Part shown: one piece after another, positions 12,259-27,476 of the stretch
Numbering within the stretch: position 1 is the first letter of the stretch
How the letters are laid out: each line of letters opens with the position of its first letter
Assembly (NCBI RefSeq): GCF_964340395.1
Contig: NC_135556.1
Coordinates: forward strand, 22,767,723-22,831,722
Direction: 5' to 3'
Origin: Glandiceps talaboti
Lineage: Eukaryota > Hemichordata > Enteropneusta > Spengelidae
DNA: 64,000 nucleotides
Made by a program: the position numbers and the translations under genes
Notes under the pieces: model-generated
What the model saw: only the letters and a program-made list of their open reading frames with translations
Told to the model about the DNA's origin: nothing
The model's database searches: none

Positions 12259-14576
12259 TTAATCCACTTCTTCAACTGTGGTCTTTTCAGAAACATAAAT
12301 ACCATCTAAGAATTTACGGATATCCTTGTTTTTCACTGTTGTTGACTGTTGGACACGGGCAGCTGAAAAAAGGAACACAACATAAGAAGTATGGTAAGTA
12401 AGATTCACAAAATGAACAGACAAATACACTCTGAATAGCATACCTGCTATCTAAAACTAATAAATATATGTCGTAGTCCATAATACCACAATTCTACAAC
12501 CTTGTAAATCATGATGTGGAGTTTAAAGTACAAACATAAGAAACAAACTCACCAGATCGTGATACAAGTTCAATATCGTTTCCTTGAATGATGATCTCAT
12601 CTTTCATTTTTTGTGACATTTCCACTGTGACACCTGGTTGCATTGTGACATGGCGGATGACCTTTTCACCAAGGAAATTACGGATTTCGAGCAGGGTGTT
12701 GTTTTCTTGTACGTTGCAATTGATGGGAAAATGAGCATACACTGACCTCATCTTGTATTTGTAGCCCTGTAAAGATATCACAAAGTAAAAGATATTACAT
12801 TTAGGGCTGTGTAATCATGAAGTAAGCCAAGGAAAATAATTATGCTTATTCAACTTTTGTACAACTACACTGATTTACAAGTACACCTATGTCCTCTTCA
12901 CCAATGCTTAGACCTCTGAATTCAACATTTTTTGTTTAATGAAGCGTTAGCCAGAAAATGCCATTGGACCAATGGTGTAAATTCTTTTAAATCTACCTGC
13001 TGTATGCATGTGTGATGACACCAATGGCATAATCCATAATGAGATTCAACAGGGGTGAAACTATGACAGTGTGATATAATCTCCATCAGTAGACAAGATC
13101 AGCCAATCACAACATAGATTTCATATTGGACTGAGGCATACCTACGTGGGGTTGAGCCATAGCTATTTATAATCATAATCTTTTTTATTATTATTTATTA
13201 TTATTATTATTTCTTTAATTCAGGCCACCAAGATGTCCCATAGAAATATAAAAAACATACAAACACAAAGAAAGAGACAGATAAAAAAACATTATACTAG
13301 CAACTATCTTGTACTATACATGACAATCCTATACTTTCTCCAAAAGTTTGAACAAAAATATGCATCAGAGTCAATGCAGATTCGAATTAAAGTATTGTGA
13401 GACTCAACAATACGTCTGTTAAATGTATACAGCAACTTTCGGTGGAGCGTTGAAAAATTCAAAATATCACTGGTTACACAGATATTACTTATGCTGACTG
13501 CACCTCTTTTTTGGTTGAGGCAAAAGTCTAAGTGTTTGTAGAGAGGATATAGTCCAAATCTGCCATTGCAAAGGTTCAGGCTACACAACATTAAGCAGAG
13601 TAATCTTAACTTACCAAGGTAACTCCTTTGATCATGTTCTCAATGTGACTGCAGAATGTACGTACACATGCCAACTCTTTGCGGTTACCAAACCATTTTT
13701 CTACACTGATCTTATTTTTTGCAATTTTCTTCAGTTCAATATTTGAGTGACTGAAACTCTTGGTCAGAGTACCACGTGGTCCCTTCACAGTTACAGTACG
13801 GCATTTCAAACGAATGCTAACTGCAATAAAAGGAAACAGGTTATTACAATTTTAAGGAATACAACGAGTTTGTCAATGCAAGACATGAGAAGGACAGCAA
13901 TTTAATGTCTCAGTTTGTTACTATAATCATGGATGTATTTATATAGTAAGAAGGATTTTGCATGGACTCATAACATAAGCCAATTTTCTTCATTAATTTA
14001 TCATGACACTTGCTGTCACACACATTTGCATCTGACACATCCATGCTTTCACTAGCAAATGTATGATAGCGACAGCATGAACTTGCTGCTAAGATAGGGT
14101 TATGGGATCAAGTCACAAGATATGCACACTGGGCACATCAGCATTACCTGCATGTGTACATTCACAGTGATGCCAAAAACAAAAACTTTGGAAAATGATA
14201 ACGAAAGCTACTGCAACTTTCGCTTTGTTATTGTCATAAGAGCGTGGTGATTTTAACTTTCTCTATCTCTGAAAGTCCTTGCTATCCCCAATATTTTTTA
14301 GTTCATTAGAGAGCCTGAATTATGATCTTTCTAACAGTATGTAAGTTGAATGTGGGCTAAAGCAGCCTCACAGCGAATATGGTACATAGCAAAAGTCACA
14401 TGATTTTGTTTACAAATGCTACAGCATTGTTTAAAAGATAGCTGGGGGTTCTGTAAGCTTGCAATATAAAGGTTTCATAATGGATTTATAGTATTTTCAC
14501 GGCATGTAAATCATGAAGTCTAACTCTTACCTTCTTTAGGGATGACAACAACACGGCTAGACAGGATGGTCTTCAT
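12259..14576 (-). CDS. RPL9: 60S ribosomal protein L9 (uL6)
   Basis: Four coding exons on the minus strand: 14531-14576, 13615-13820, 12553-12766 and 12259-12362, with consensus splice sites, total 570 nt, 189 residues (human 192). It begins [15 protein letters not shown] and carries the L9 blocks [60 protein letters not shown] and the C-terminal [18 protein letters not shown]. It binds 28S rRNA near the sarcin-ricin loop and the stalk base of the large subunit. An acceptor (TTTCCACAG) sits 2 nt before the ATG, so the 5' UTR is split by an intron. A LINE-like fragment lies in intron 2. Confidence 0.98.
13170..13560 (-). mobile_element. Probable LINE 3'-end fragment in an RPL9 intron
   Basis: Read on the minus strand, an open frame of about 95 codons (no recognisable domain) is followed by TGGGACATCTTGGTGGCCTG and AATTAAAGAAATAATAATAA, then an (AAT)n tail at 13175-13213. 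A short terminal ORF, a 'GGCCTGAAT' motif and a simple trinucleotide tail are the usual signature of a 5'-truncated non-LTR retrotransposon. The 5' limit is uncertain, perhaps close to the exon at 13615. Confidence 0.45.
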
Positions 14577-14924
14577 GGCTGTGGAAATGACAGACAGTTA
14601 ACATTACATACACATTATGCTTAGTAATAAACTATTACACCTTAACATTCAAATCATTTTAATTCCTGTTAATAAATTGAAAACTTGAGTATGATTTTAC
14701 ATGTAAGAGTGAGGAATTTACGGTTTGTTTCCTCAATCTCAATTGTAACAAGGTCTTACAAATAAAGGATTCATTTGTATACAATTACTAGTACAATAAA
14801 TATGGAAGAACATAGTTATCAAACACTATGCTTCTGAAGTAGAACATATAGCCGACTCCTTTGACAAAATGACAATTTTCACAGATAGCCCACATACATG
14901 TATATCCCGTACTGTCACTGGTAT

Positions 14925-15550
14925 CCAGTCAAAACGTCCCCGGGTCAAAACGTCCCCGGTTTCCATAAGTCAAAACGTCCCCACGTCAAAACGTCCCCGT
15001 CTTTCCATTTTCCTCGACCCAAACTATTTGTGTGTGAGTGTGTGTGTGTTACATTATATCCTTATTTCTTACTATTTCTTACATCACAATACAGTAATGT
15101 GACTGCGTACCCACCTCAGGTGCCCAAAATACGTTTATGCGGCTCCCATGGATCGGCTAACACAAGTGCTAATTAGCGACACAAATGAAGAGGGCGGTAA
15201 GGTTTGAAGTCACGCGTGGCGACGCTTCAAATACTTGAATGTTGCGATTGATCAATGTATTTAGCACATCATGCAAATATAGTTAATCGTGATGAACGAA
15301 AGTAGTATGCACTGGCAAGTCGGTGAAAACTAAATTGTATCTTTCACGGTAAATCACGAACAGAAAATGGTTCGGAATATGGACATCGATACTTGACCGT
15401 GTTTTAGGGAAGGAACGGAAACTGTTACACAGTCAAGTCTCTTGGTTAAATTTTGGTCATACCCGAGGACGTTTTGACCCGGGGACGTTTTGGTCATACC
15501 CGGGGACGTTTTGACCCGGGGACGTTTTGACCCGGGGACGTTATGACTGG
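14925..15550. mobile_element. Non-autonomous DNA transposon with repeated subterminal motif
   Basis: Both ends are CCAGTCAAAACGTCCCC or a one-base variant, in opposite orientation. Inside each end the 16-17 bp word GGGTCAAAACGTCCCC is repeated: about four copies on the left (14925-15000) and five on the right (15463-15550). The 450-bp middle is unrelated and has no transposase-like ORF. Boundaries come from the CCAGTC / GACTGG termini. No clean target-site duplication is visible (TAT on the left, TAA on the right). Terminal arrays of one motif suggest multiple transposase-binding sites. If RPL9 starts near 16215, this element sits in its 5' UTR intron. Confidence 0.8.
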
Positions 15551-18120
15551 TAAGCCTGACACTGACACAATAATTCAGGGGACCAAACACTGGCAACAGA
15601 CCATCGCGTTTAACGACGTTACATGTACATCATTCAATTACAATTTCATATACGATTGTTAAACTATATTGTAGTATGTATGCACTTAAACACATTAATA
15701 TGAAAGAAAGAAAGAGAGTGATAGTGAAACTGCTTTCTACATTTGTTTTGCATAATATTTCTTCCCACCATCGTATCAAATCGTATACTATACATGATTA
15801 CCGACACGGCGACAGAGATATCACGCAGAGACCAAACGGGAATATTCACGAAATTCATTTCAAATTAATGTAACGGTCACGACTATTTCTATTATCACCG
15901 GTGAATCTCTGCATTTCATATGAATTTGGCGGCATTTACTATACGATTCGGACACCAATTTGTTGTTGTGTACATGTGTTCATGTAGACCAATATGAAAT
16001 ACGATGGAGGGATCACGATTACAACTTTAATTTTTGACGATTATCAAAGTGATAATATTTGTAATATGCAGTGAATTAGACTTGTCTTAATATTTTCTTT
16101 ATTCCAAATGCCCATCTTGCCCTCGATGACGAAAACAAATGTATGATTTCACCCGATTTCTCATAGGCTCGAGTTCTATTACACACCTACTGTCAGCAAT
16201 GGCCGTCCAAAGAGGACATGCAAGGGTTGCTGGGAGTAGAGGTTACATTCGGGTCATTTGGGTACCCCTAACTTAATGCTGGTTACATTTCATCTGTCAA
16301 ACGTTATTTTCGTTTCTTTTCGCGATGTAGGGAAATTTGGTTGTTGCTTTTAGATTATAACAATGATAATGCGTATGGGAAATAAACTGTTTGAATCTGA
16401 CGTTGCTCGTAGTTCAAGTCTAACATATCGATCCTAAATATAGTTCACAGCGAGAAAGTTGAGGGACAGTGAAACGTGTATTGATCATGCGCATTTTGCA
16501 CTTCCGCCATTCGTAAAAATGATTTCCACAGACGAAATATGGTTTGTGTTTTGAAATATTCGGTTCAAAATTCAGCATAACCGTTGTCGTTTGACGTAAA
16601 CAAAGAGAAATATTTTTACACAGCATAAGAGTACTTTGATATAAAGGTAGGTGCTGAAATAGCTTTTCATTGAATGCAGAATGAACACCATTTATCGAAC
16701 GTTTGGTGATACCGTCGAACTTCATTTTGCATGCACCTAACGTCTGGAGCTAGCGAAGCAAAATCTCTTCATGCAAGAATCGACGTCATGTCATATAGAT
16801 GTGTGTATACAGTGATTGTCAGTTTTAACCAAGCATGGGAATCGCTTTTTTCCTCGAAGACTTGTAAATAAATGGTTGTTTTCAGTGTATTGACACTAGG
16901 GTGTGTCGTTCCTCAGTGACCGAAAAAAGGTGGGGGTGGGGGGGGGGGGGGTGTTGAAGGGTGAACGTCACTGACAGTCAGGACTCTAGACACCTTCGTA
17001 TCTTCCATTCTAGACCTTTATAATTAAATGTCATCTCTCTGGTGAGAATGCTGTCATTTACTTTTGCATCACATCACCAACCTCATGAAGTTACATGCAA
17101 TGATGAATGTATGCAAGTGTAAAAAGTAAACTTATGATTGGCATTTGATCATTTTCAATCCTAGGTTTTATGTTCATAATATTCATCACATTTTACACAT
17201 GAAAAGAATGAAAATGGAATGCATATTTTCATAACAGATTACTGTTAGCTTGGTTCATCTCACTGTTAAGTGGTTTCACTTTGATCCAACCAATATCAAA
17301 CTGCAGTCACAATTAACTGATGTTTTTCATAGCACAGCCTGTCATTCACACAGCATACACAAATGTAGATGTAAATGTCGCAAGGATGTGGAATTAGATT
17401 TACATTTAGTATCAAAGCAGTGTTAATCATGGATTTATTTTGATGAGAGCTCAAACTAGTAATACCTTCTGTCGTTGTTGATTTTAGAAAATGACTATTT
17501 GGAGTCTGATGGTTCTAGTGGTATCATTTTTACATACAATGAAGGGGTACTGATTGTGAGGATTTTGAGTATGATTTTACCACAGGGCATTTACTAGAAG
17601 GGTTGGTAACCTTATTGCCATGCTCAGGGAGAACAATGACAGTTGTTCAAAGAGTAAATGTAGAAGTTGAAAGATAAAATTTGTTTTGGGTCAAAAAGAG
17701 TCAAAATTAGACATTATATACTTGATTAGTCTAGATACTATCCGTGGCTTCAAATCTCAAGATCTCTCTTCTCCCATCTAATTCAATGGGACATCATGAA
17801 CCAAAATTTGTCCGTGTAAATGAGTAAACCCCAACTATTAGGATGACATAAACAATGTATAAATGGCATCCTGATCCGAAAATATGTACCATATTTGATA
17901 TAACTGCCACCAGTAAACACTAACTTATCATTGGACAGAATTCTGTGATTGATTGTTTAACAAAGGCATGATGTGAATGACTGTGTGAATGGCTTTGTTT
18001 GAATTTTAAATTCCATTATGATCCCAGGACCTCATTGAGGGAGACATTAGAAGAGATTCAAAGGCATTGATAGCTCTAGACTAATATTTGATATGCCTTG
18101 TATATCTTGTGTCATTACAG
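15551..18120. other. Intergenic region between RPL9 and YIPF5
   Basis: The region must hold the upstream promoters and 5' UTR exons of both genes, since both ATG exons have an acceptor just before the start codon. CpG-containing sequence between about 15750 and 16800 is the best promoter candidate. A minus-strand ORF at 16420-16725 matches no family I know and I do not count it. A G-run lies at 16930-16950. Confidence 0.4.
16191..16215 (-). promoter_or_regulatory. Candidate RPL9 transcription start and 5' UTR exon
   Basis: On the minus strand CCTCTTTGGACGGCC resembles a terminal oligopyrimidine (TOP) start, typical of ribosomal protein genes. It is followed by ATTGCTGACA and a GTAGGT donor, which could join the acceptor two bases before the RPL9 ATG. 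Supported only by motif and position; 1.6 kb from the coding start. Confidence 0.25.
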
Positions 18121-18126
18121 AAAACT

Positions 18127-22205
<4,079 letters not shown>

Positions 22206-24274
22206 AGGGAATTCAAGACATTTTCAAACTTTATTTATGACAACATATACAAAGACCACAAATGAAATGAAATGAAAATTGTTACTTGACCTTTGAATTT
22301 AAAAGCTATGATGCTACTGTCCAATGAAATAGACACATACACAAATGAAAATTCATATGTGTTGGTAAACCATACAATCTAGTATTGAATTCAAGTTTTG
22401 TTCCAAACGCAAACTTGAAAATTGTACCTGAAATTTTAGACTGCATACTTCAGTCTTTGTCAACAGATCGACCCACTAGGCACTTGGAACGGAGTGAAGG
22501 AAACCCTTTACATCCGGGCACTTAAAAACCATCATTGAACAAAGGCAGAGGATGATACAAACGTTCAGGCACCTATGACCCCCTCATTATGCTCACATGT
22601 CCATAAGTTCAAGTGTTCTGAATAGTGGATCTGTCTGATGACAAAGAGTGAAGTGTGCAGTCAAAAACTTCAGGTACAATTTCAACAAAAACTGAATTTG
22701 ATCCTAAAGACACATACATCTTGATACTGATTCTGAGTTTAATATTGATACAGGTTGCTGTATAATGAAAACAAATAGAATAATGTCCCTGTGAGATGAA
22801 ATCTCTCATTAAAAAATGTGTAGAATATAGATCAACTGAAAATGATCTTGTTGAAACCAAGGACAGATAATAATGACTCTTAGTACACCATTCAGAATAT
22901 TGATTATTTGAAATGTTTCATAACTGTAGGCACAGGCACGCCAGATAGGTGGAATGATTTTGTTTGCAAGATGTGTTCACAAAATTTGCGAAAAACTTTA
23001 CAAAAAGGAAGGCATTGCAAAGCAACTTCAGTACAGCCTTGTTTGCATTTGATATTTAACAGCAAATGATGAAACAGTGTGAAGACAATTTCTTAAAAGA
23101 ATTTCTAACCGTGGTGATAATTTTCCTTTAAATTGACTGAGAGCAAGAACAAGTTGACATAGTTACCAATTTTAGTGTCTGTGACAGGTATGAATAAAAC
23201 ATTTCAAAATGTCACAATAGAAGGTTGGCAGGATTCAATGATAGTTGTGGTTGGTTGATCCAACTCAACATTGGTACGATATTTTGTAATGATAAACCGA
23301 AATAGAAAACACGATTTGACATGAAAGACAAATAGAATCCCAAACTGTATATTCACATGATGAAGTCAGCAGGTGTACATAATTGTTGTTCACTGTTTTG
23401 TATTAAGTACATGTACAGCATCTAGTTCCTTACATAGAGCACTATCAGTGTCTTTGTTAAGTTAAGGGTGGTAATCAGGTAAAATCTGATTTCCCAAGTC
23501 AATTTAGAGTGGTTCCCCACCAAAATGATGCTACAATATATTCGAAACTATGCCAGTTTTACTCTCTTTCTGTTACTGGGTTCCCAGACCTTAGCAAAAA
23601 CACTGACTATCATCAAATGATAATTTTTTGCAAATATAGTCTTATGCCATTGTGATTTAAAGTCTACATAACACGTAACAATTTAAAAAGTTTAAAATTT
23701 AGGTATAAATAACATTAAAAAGTAATTGCATAGTTTTCTTTTCTTTTCTTTTTGCACTTGAGTTGCATTATCAAAATTAATTTTTAACAGTTAGGTAGAT
23801 AGCGTATATCATAAGGCACTGTGTTTGTCATGCATAAAACCAATCATTTGCATGAACTTTGCAATTTAGTCAATTTGACATTTCTAAGGCGATGTCTGTC
23901 ACTACATTATTGTCTTGTTAAACTTTTACATAGTCCTCACAAAGTTTGCTGAAGATAGTCAGTAAAATTCTCTTTCTTAAAAAAGAAAATGTCATTAGTT
24001 CAGTTTTACCTCCTAGAAGGGGAGGTTATGTTCTGGATCTGTGTTTGTGTGTGTGTGTGGGGGGGGGGGGGGGCATCTGTGTGTGTGTGTCTGTCTGTCT
24101 CATTTTCTTCAAAAACTTGGGTCAGTTCGAAAGTCAGTACACATTCTTTAGGGTAATGGCTAGAACTGATTTGGTAAACACCGTAAACATTAATGAGGAA
24201 TTTGAATAAATAACATTTCAGAAAATAAGACTTATGGATTGGGTTCCGTCTGTCCATCTGTCCGTCCGTCCGTC
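22206..24274. other. YIPF5 3' UTR and intergenic sequence
   Basis: Possible YIPF5 polyadenylation signals are ATTAAA at 22808 and AATAAA at 23193; neither can be chosen from sequence alone. The rest is AT-rich with no credible exon. From about 24010 a CCTCC...GGGGAGG motif, a TG tract and a G-run introduce the tandem repeat that follows. Confidence 0.45.
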
Positions 24275-24775
24275 CGCAGCCATTTCTTGGAGATGCCTGG
24301 ACCGATTTTTTTCAAACTTGGTACAGGGGCAACATGCTATGGCATACATATGCACGTCAATTTGTTTTATGATACGATCCAATATGGCCGCCTAGCAGCC
24401 ATTTTGTTTGTGAATTTTCCCTGTCCAAAGCCATAACTCAGACATGCTTGAACAGATCTCATTCAAAGTTGGCATTAGGACAGTGTTCTATGACATACAT
24501 GTGCATGTCCATTGTTGTCGTGATACGATCCAATATGGCTGCCTGGCAGCCATTTTGTTTGTGAATTTTCCATGTCCAAAGCCATAACTCAGACATGCTT
24601 GAACAGATCTCATTCAGAGTTGGTATTAGCTCAGTGTTCTATGACATACATGTGCATATCCATTTTCGTCGTGATACAATCCGATATGGCTGCCTGGCAG
24701 CCATTTTGTTGGCGCAGTTTTCATGTCCAAAGCCATAACTCAGACTTGCTTGAACAGAGGAGTGATATCAAAAAC
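24275..24775. repeat. 151-bp tandem repeat, about 3.3 units
   Basis: The word AAAGCCATAACTCAGAC recurs at 24427, 24578 and 24729, exactly 151 bp apart. Each unit also has GATACGATCCAATATGGC (or a variant) and GCAGCCATTTTGTT. The first unit is the most diverged. The words resemble widely dispersed repeats of marine invertebrates; no ORF. Confidence 0.85.
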
Positions 24776-25180
24776 AACCATATGAGGCCAAACAACATTA
24801 ACCAGGTTTGAAAATGACAACATAAACTGCCAGTTCCTTAAAACCCAATCATAGCGGGGCTGTCATTTTCAATGACTTGTTATAAAGAATATTGTATGTG
24901 TACTTCAGACAGCACCATTGTAGATATATCAAAATGTTCACGAGATGACGTAGCATTAAAGTATATGAACTTATTGCAGCTAAGGCGCAAGAAATTTTCA
25001 AATGTACTCGTTACACGACTGCTCCTGAGGTTTAATTTGGTTCAAATCATGAGCAAAATATTTCAACCCCCCCCCCCCAGACTGCACCCCACCCCGATCC
25101 TAGGACATCACAAAACGAGTATTTCATAACAAAGTGTTTTGTCATATTCAATTTCATCCGCATTACAGAAGATACATATT

Positions 25181-25415
25181 GTTTTCTAAATATTCATTTC
25201 CGAAATGTCCAGTTTCTACTCGGCGTGGTAAAATCCTAAGTCTAATATCATGTCTGAACTCTCAAGCAAGTTTAGATTTTGTAAGATTCACACATTCTGT
25301 TTTCTAAAGATTCATTTCCGAAATGTCCAGTTTCTACTCGGAGTGGTAAAATCCTAAGTCCAATACCATGTCTGAACTCTCAAGCAAGTTTACATTTTGT
25401 GAGAATCACAAACAT
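25181..25415. repeat. Direct tandem duplication, 118-bp period
   Basis: GTTTTCTAAATATTCATTTC at 25181 is repeated at 25299 with few substitutions, through GTCCAGTTTCTACTCGG and CTGAACTCTCAAGCAAG. Two units only, probably a recent local duplication. Confidence 0.85.
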
Positions 25416-25824
25416 GACAGGGCTTGAATATGTTACAGCAGGAAAATAGTTTGTTTTTTTAAATCGCTAACTTTATAATGAAACATACCATAGAATTCAA
25501 GGTAGGAAATAAACATTTTCCAAAGCAGTTTATTATATGAAATTTATGATGGAAATTGCCCTCATAAAGAGTCCACAATCCGGTATTTCTCGCAAACAGG
25601 AAACTAACAAATTGGGCTCATCATGGTGACAGTAATTGTCCTTTTCATTAAAAGGAAATCATCTACTCTTTGTAATTATATGAAAATGTTTGTTTTCAAA
25701 TTATCCATATACAATGACAATCGAAACTAATAGAAAGTTGAGAACAAAGTCTAATTCATAATTCTTAATCGTTCCATGACGTCATATTGTAAGCCTTGTT
25801 CATTCTTAAATCTTACTCGAGTTA

Positions 25825-25860
25825 ACCATGGAAGTATCAAGTGGGTGATACTTCCATGGT
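25825..25860. repeat. Perfect 15-bp hairpin
   Basis: ACCATGGAAGTATCA, a six-base loop, then the exact complement. It is followed within 1 kb by two other foldbacks, so an element remnant is more likely than a functional RNA. Confidence 0.6.
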
Positions 25861-26265
25861 CTCACACATGAAAACGTTTCGATTTTGGAAGCTAAAAATA
25901 AGCACGAACACTCCAGTTAGTAGAATTGATCAAATTTACAAACTGACAGGACATGTGTTATAGAAAGATTTTTTTTTCAAAATCATTAGTCTCCTGACAA
26001 CGTGCTGATGACATCGACAGGCGCGACCTTTGACACGGCATCGATTAAGTGTTTCGAGTCAAATACACGTTCTTATTACCCTTGAAATTGATTGCCCAAA
26101 CAAAACCAACCCTCAAAAACTTAAAGTTATATTTAATTCACGTGTGATAGTTCGTGCTTTTCCAACAACAGCGACTTGCGTTGCGTACACACATGGCCGC
26201 ATACGTAGGACACGATCGATGTGCAACGGGTAAATACTAAAGGTAAAACTAAATTTCGTTGCATC

Positions 26266-26301
26266 ATGGATGTATTAGTATATCTCCCCTAATACATCCA
26301 T
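26266..26301. repeat. Perfect 13-bp hairpin
   Basis: ATGGATGTATTAG and its exact complement around a ten-base loop; outside it GCATC and GTTGC extend partial pairing. Confidence 0.55.
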
Positions 26302-26460
26302 GGTTGCATCAATTGAATTCATTATTGTGATGCCCAAGTGTAGATTTTGGGGTGTTGTGTATTTTGTTTGTTGTGCATGAAATAGAAACAGGTGAAATAC
26401 ACATAAAATTGCAAGTGATGTTAAGTAGGGTTGAGTGGGGAACTTGGTCGAGGCCACAGT

Positions 26461-26714
26461 CACCTGTGAGCTAATATTCTATTCCAGAATGATAATACTA
26501 ATATTCTATTCTAGGATGATCATAATACAAAATACCATTGCAGGTGATTGCTCCGGAAAATACGAGTATTTTTTTATAGTATTTTCCGGAGCAATCACCG
26601 GCGAGAGTATTTTTTGAATATCGCAAATACCTATAATAGCGTCATTATTTTGTATTATGATCATCCTAGACTAGCATATTAGCATCCTGGAATACAATAT
26701 TAGCTCGCAAGGTG
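26461..26714. mobile_element. MITE with nested palindromes
   Basis: Outer arms of about 75 bp start CACCTGTGAGCTAATATT and end with the near-complement AATATTAGCTCGCAAGGTG; they share GATGATCATAATACAAAATA. In the middle (26543-26599) a second perfect arm pair, GGTGATTGCTCCGGAAAATA and its complement, forms another hairpin. No ORF; a non-autonomous foldback element, perhaps two nested insertions. Confidence 0.8.
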
Positions 26715-27476
26715 ATATGATATGATATATCTACATACAATGTACGATGAAGCAGACTTAATCTTTACAACAACAATAAAAACGTTACAAAGCGATATGG
26801 AACAACTGGTTTAGGTCGAAAAATACAATACACAGGTATCGGCCAACGATGTGTTATTTAACCCCCTGGAGGTAACCATTCCCTACGTCATCCCAGTTTC
26901 ACGCTTGCTCACGATTTAGACATCTTTTGAAAGTTCTGTGAATTCAGTGTACTAGGGTAATCATTTTACATAAAAGGTAGCCAGTGCGTATTTTTCATAG
27001 CAATGCACATCGAATGATGCCATAAAAATTTCGGATCTGTCACCAGCACTTTTCCTGGTGACAGGCGGCGGTCACAAGACACTCCGATATTACATGATGT
27101 ATATTTAAAATTTAAGTGTTGTAATATATCATGGAAATTGACCGACCACACATGTTACCTTTATAATTGGACAATCTGGAGTTCTGGCAAACACGAATCA
27201 CGCTTATTAGTTCATTTGGATGTATCTTACTATTGAACTGTCCTACGATGAATGAAGTCGCTCTAATTTGCATACTGATGTTATAATGATTATTTCCAAA
27301 TTGCCCATACATACGAGGACAATCGGAACTTCTTGAAATTGGATAGTAAAAGTCTCTCATTGGATTTCTAGTCGTTTAGCTTAACGACAAAACAGGAGAG
27401 TTAATTATCTTGTACAATGTGGTCTACTCATAAATATAAGTTGAGGTGACAGGATTGTCAGTCTGGCACGAGAAAA
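26715..27476. other. Upstream region of the protease gene
   Basis: No gene seen. The promoter of the protease must lie here; TAAATATAAG about 40 bp before its ATG is the only TATA-like word, unproven. Confidence 0.35.

Noticed and set aside
16420-16725. 101-codon minus-strand ORF
   Set aside because: No recognisable domain, no splice partner, in the putative promoter region of RPL9 and YIPF5.
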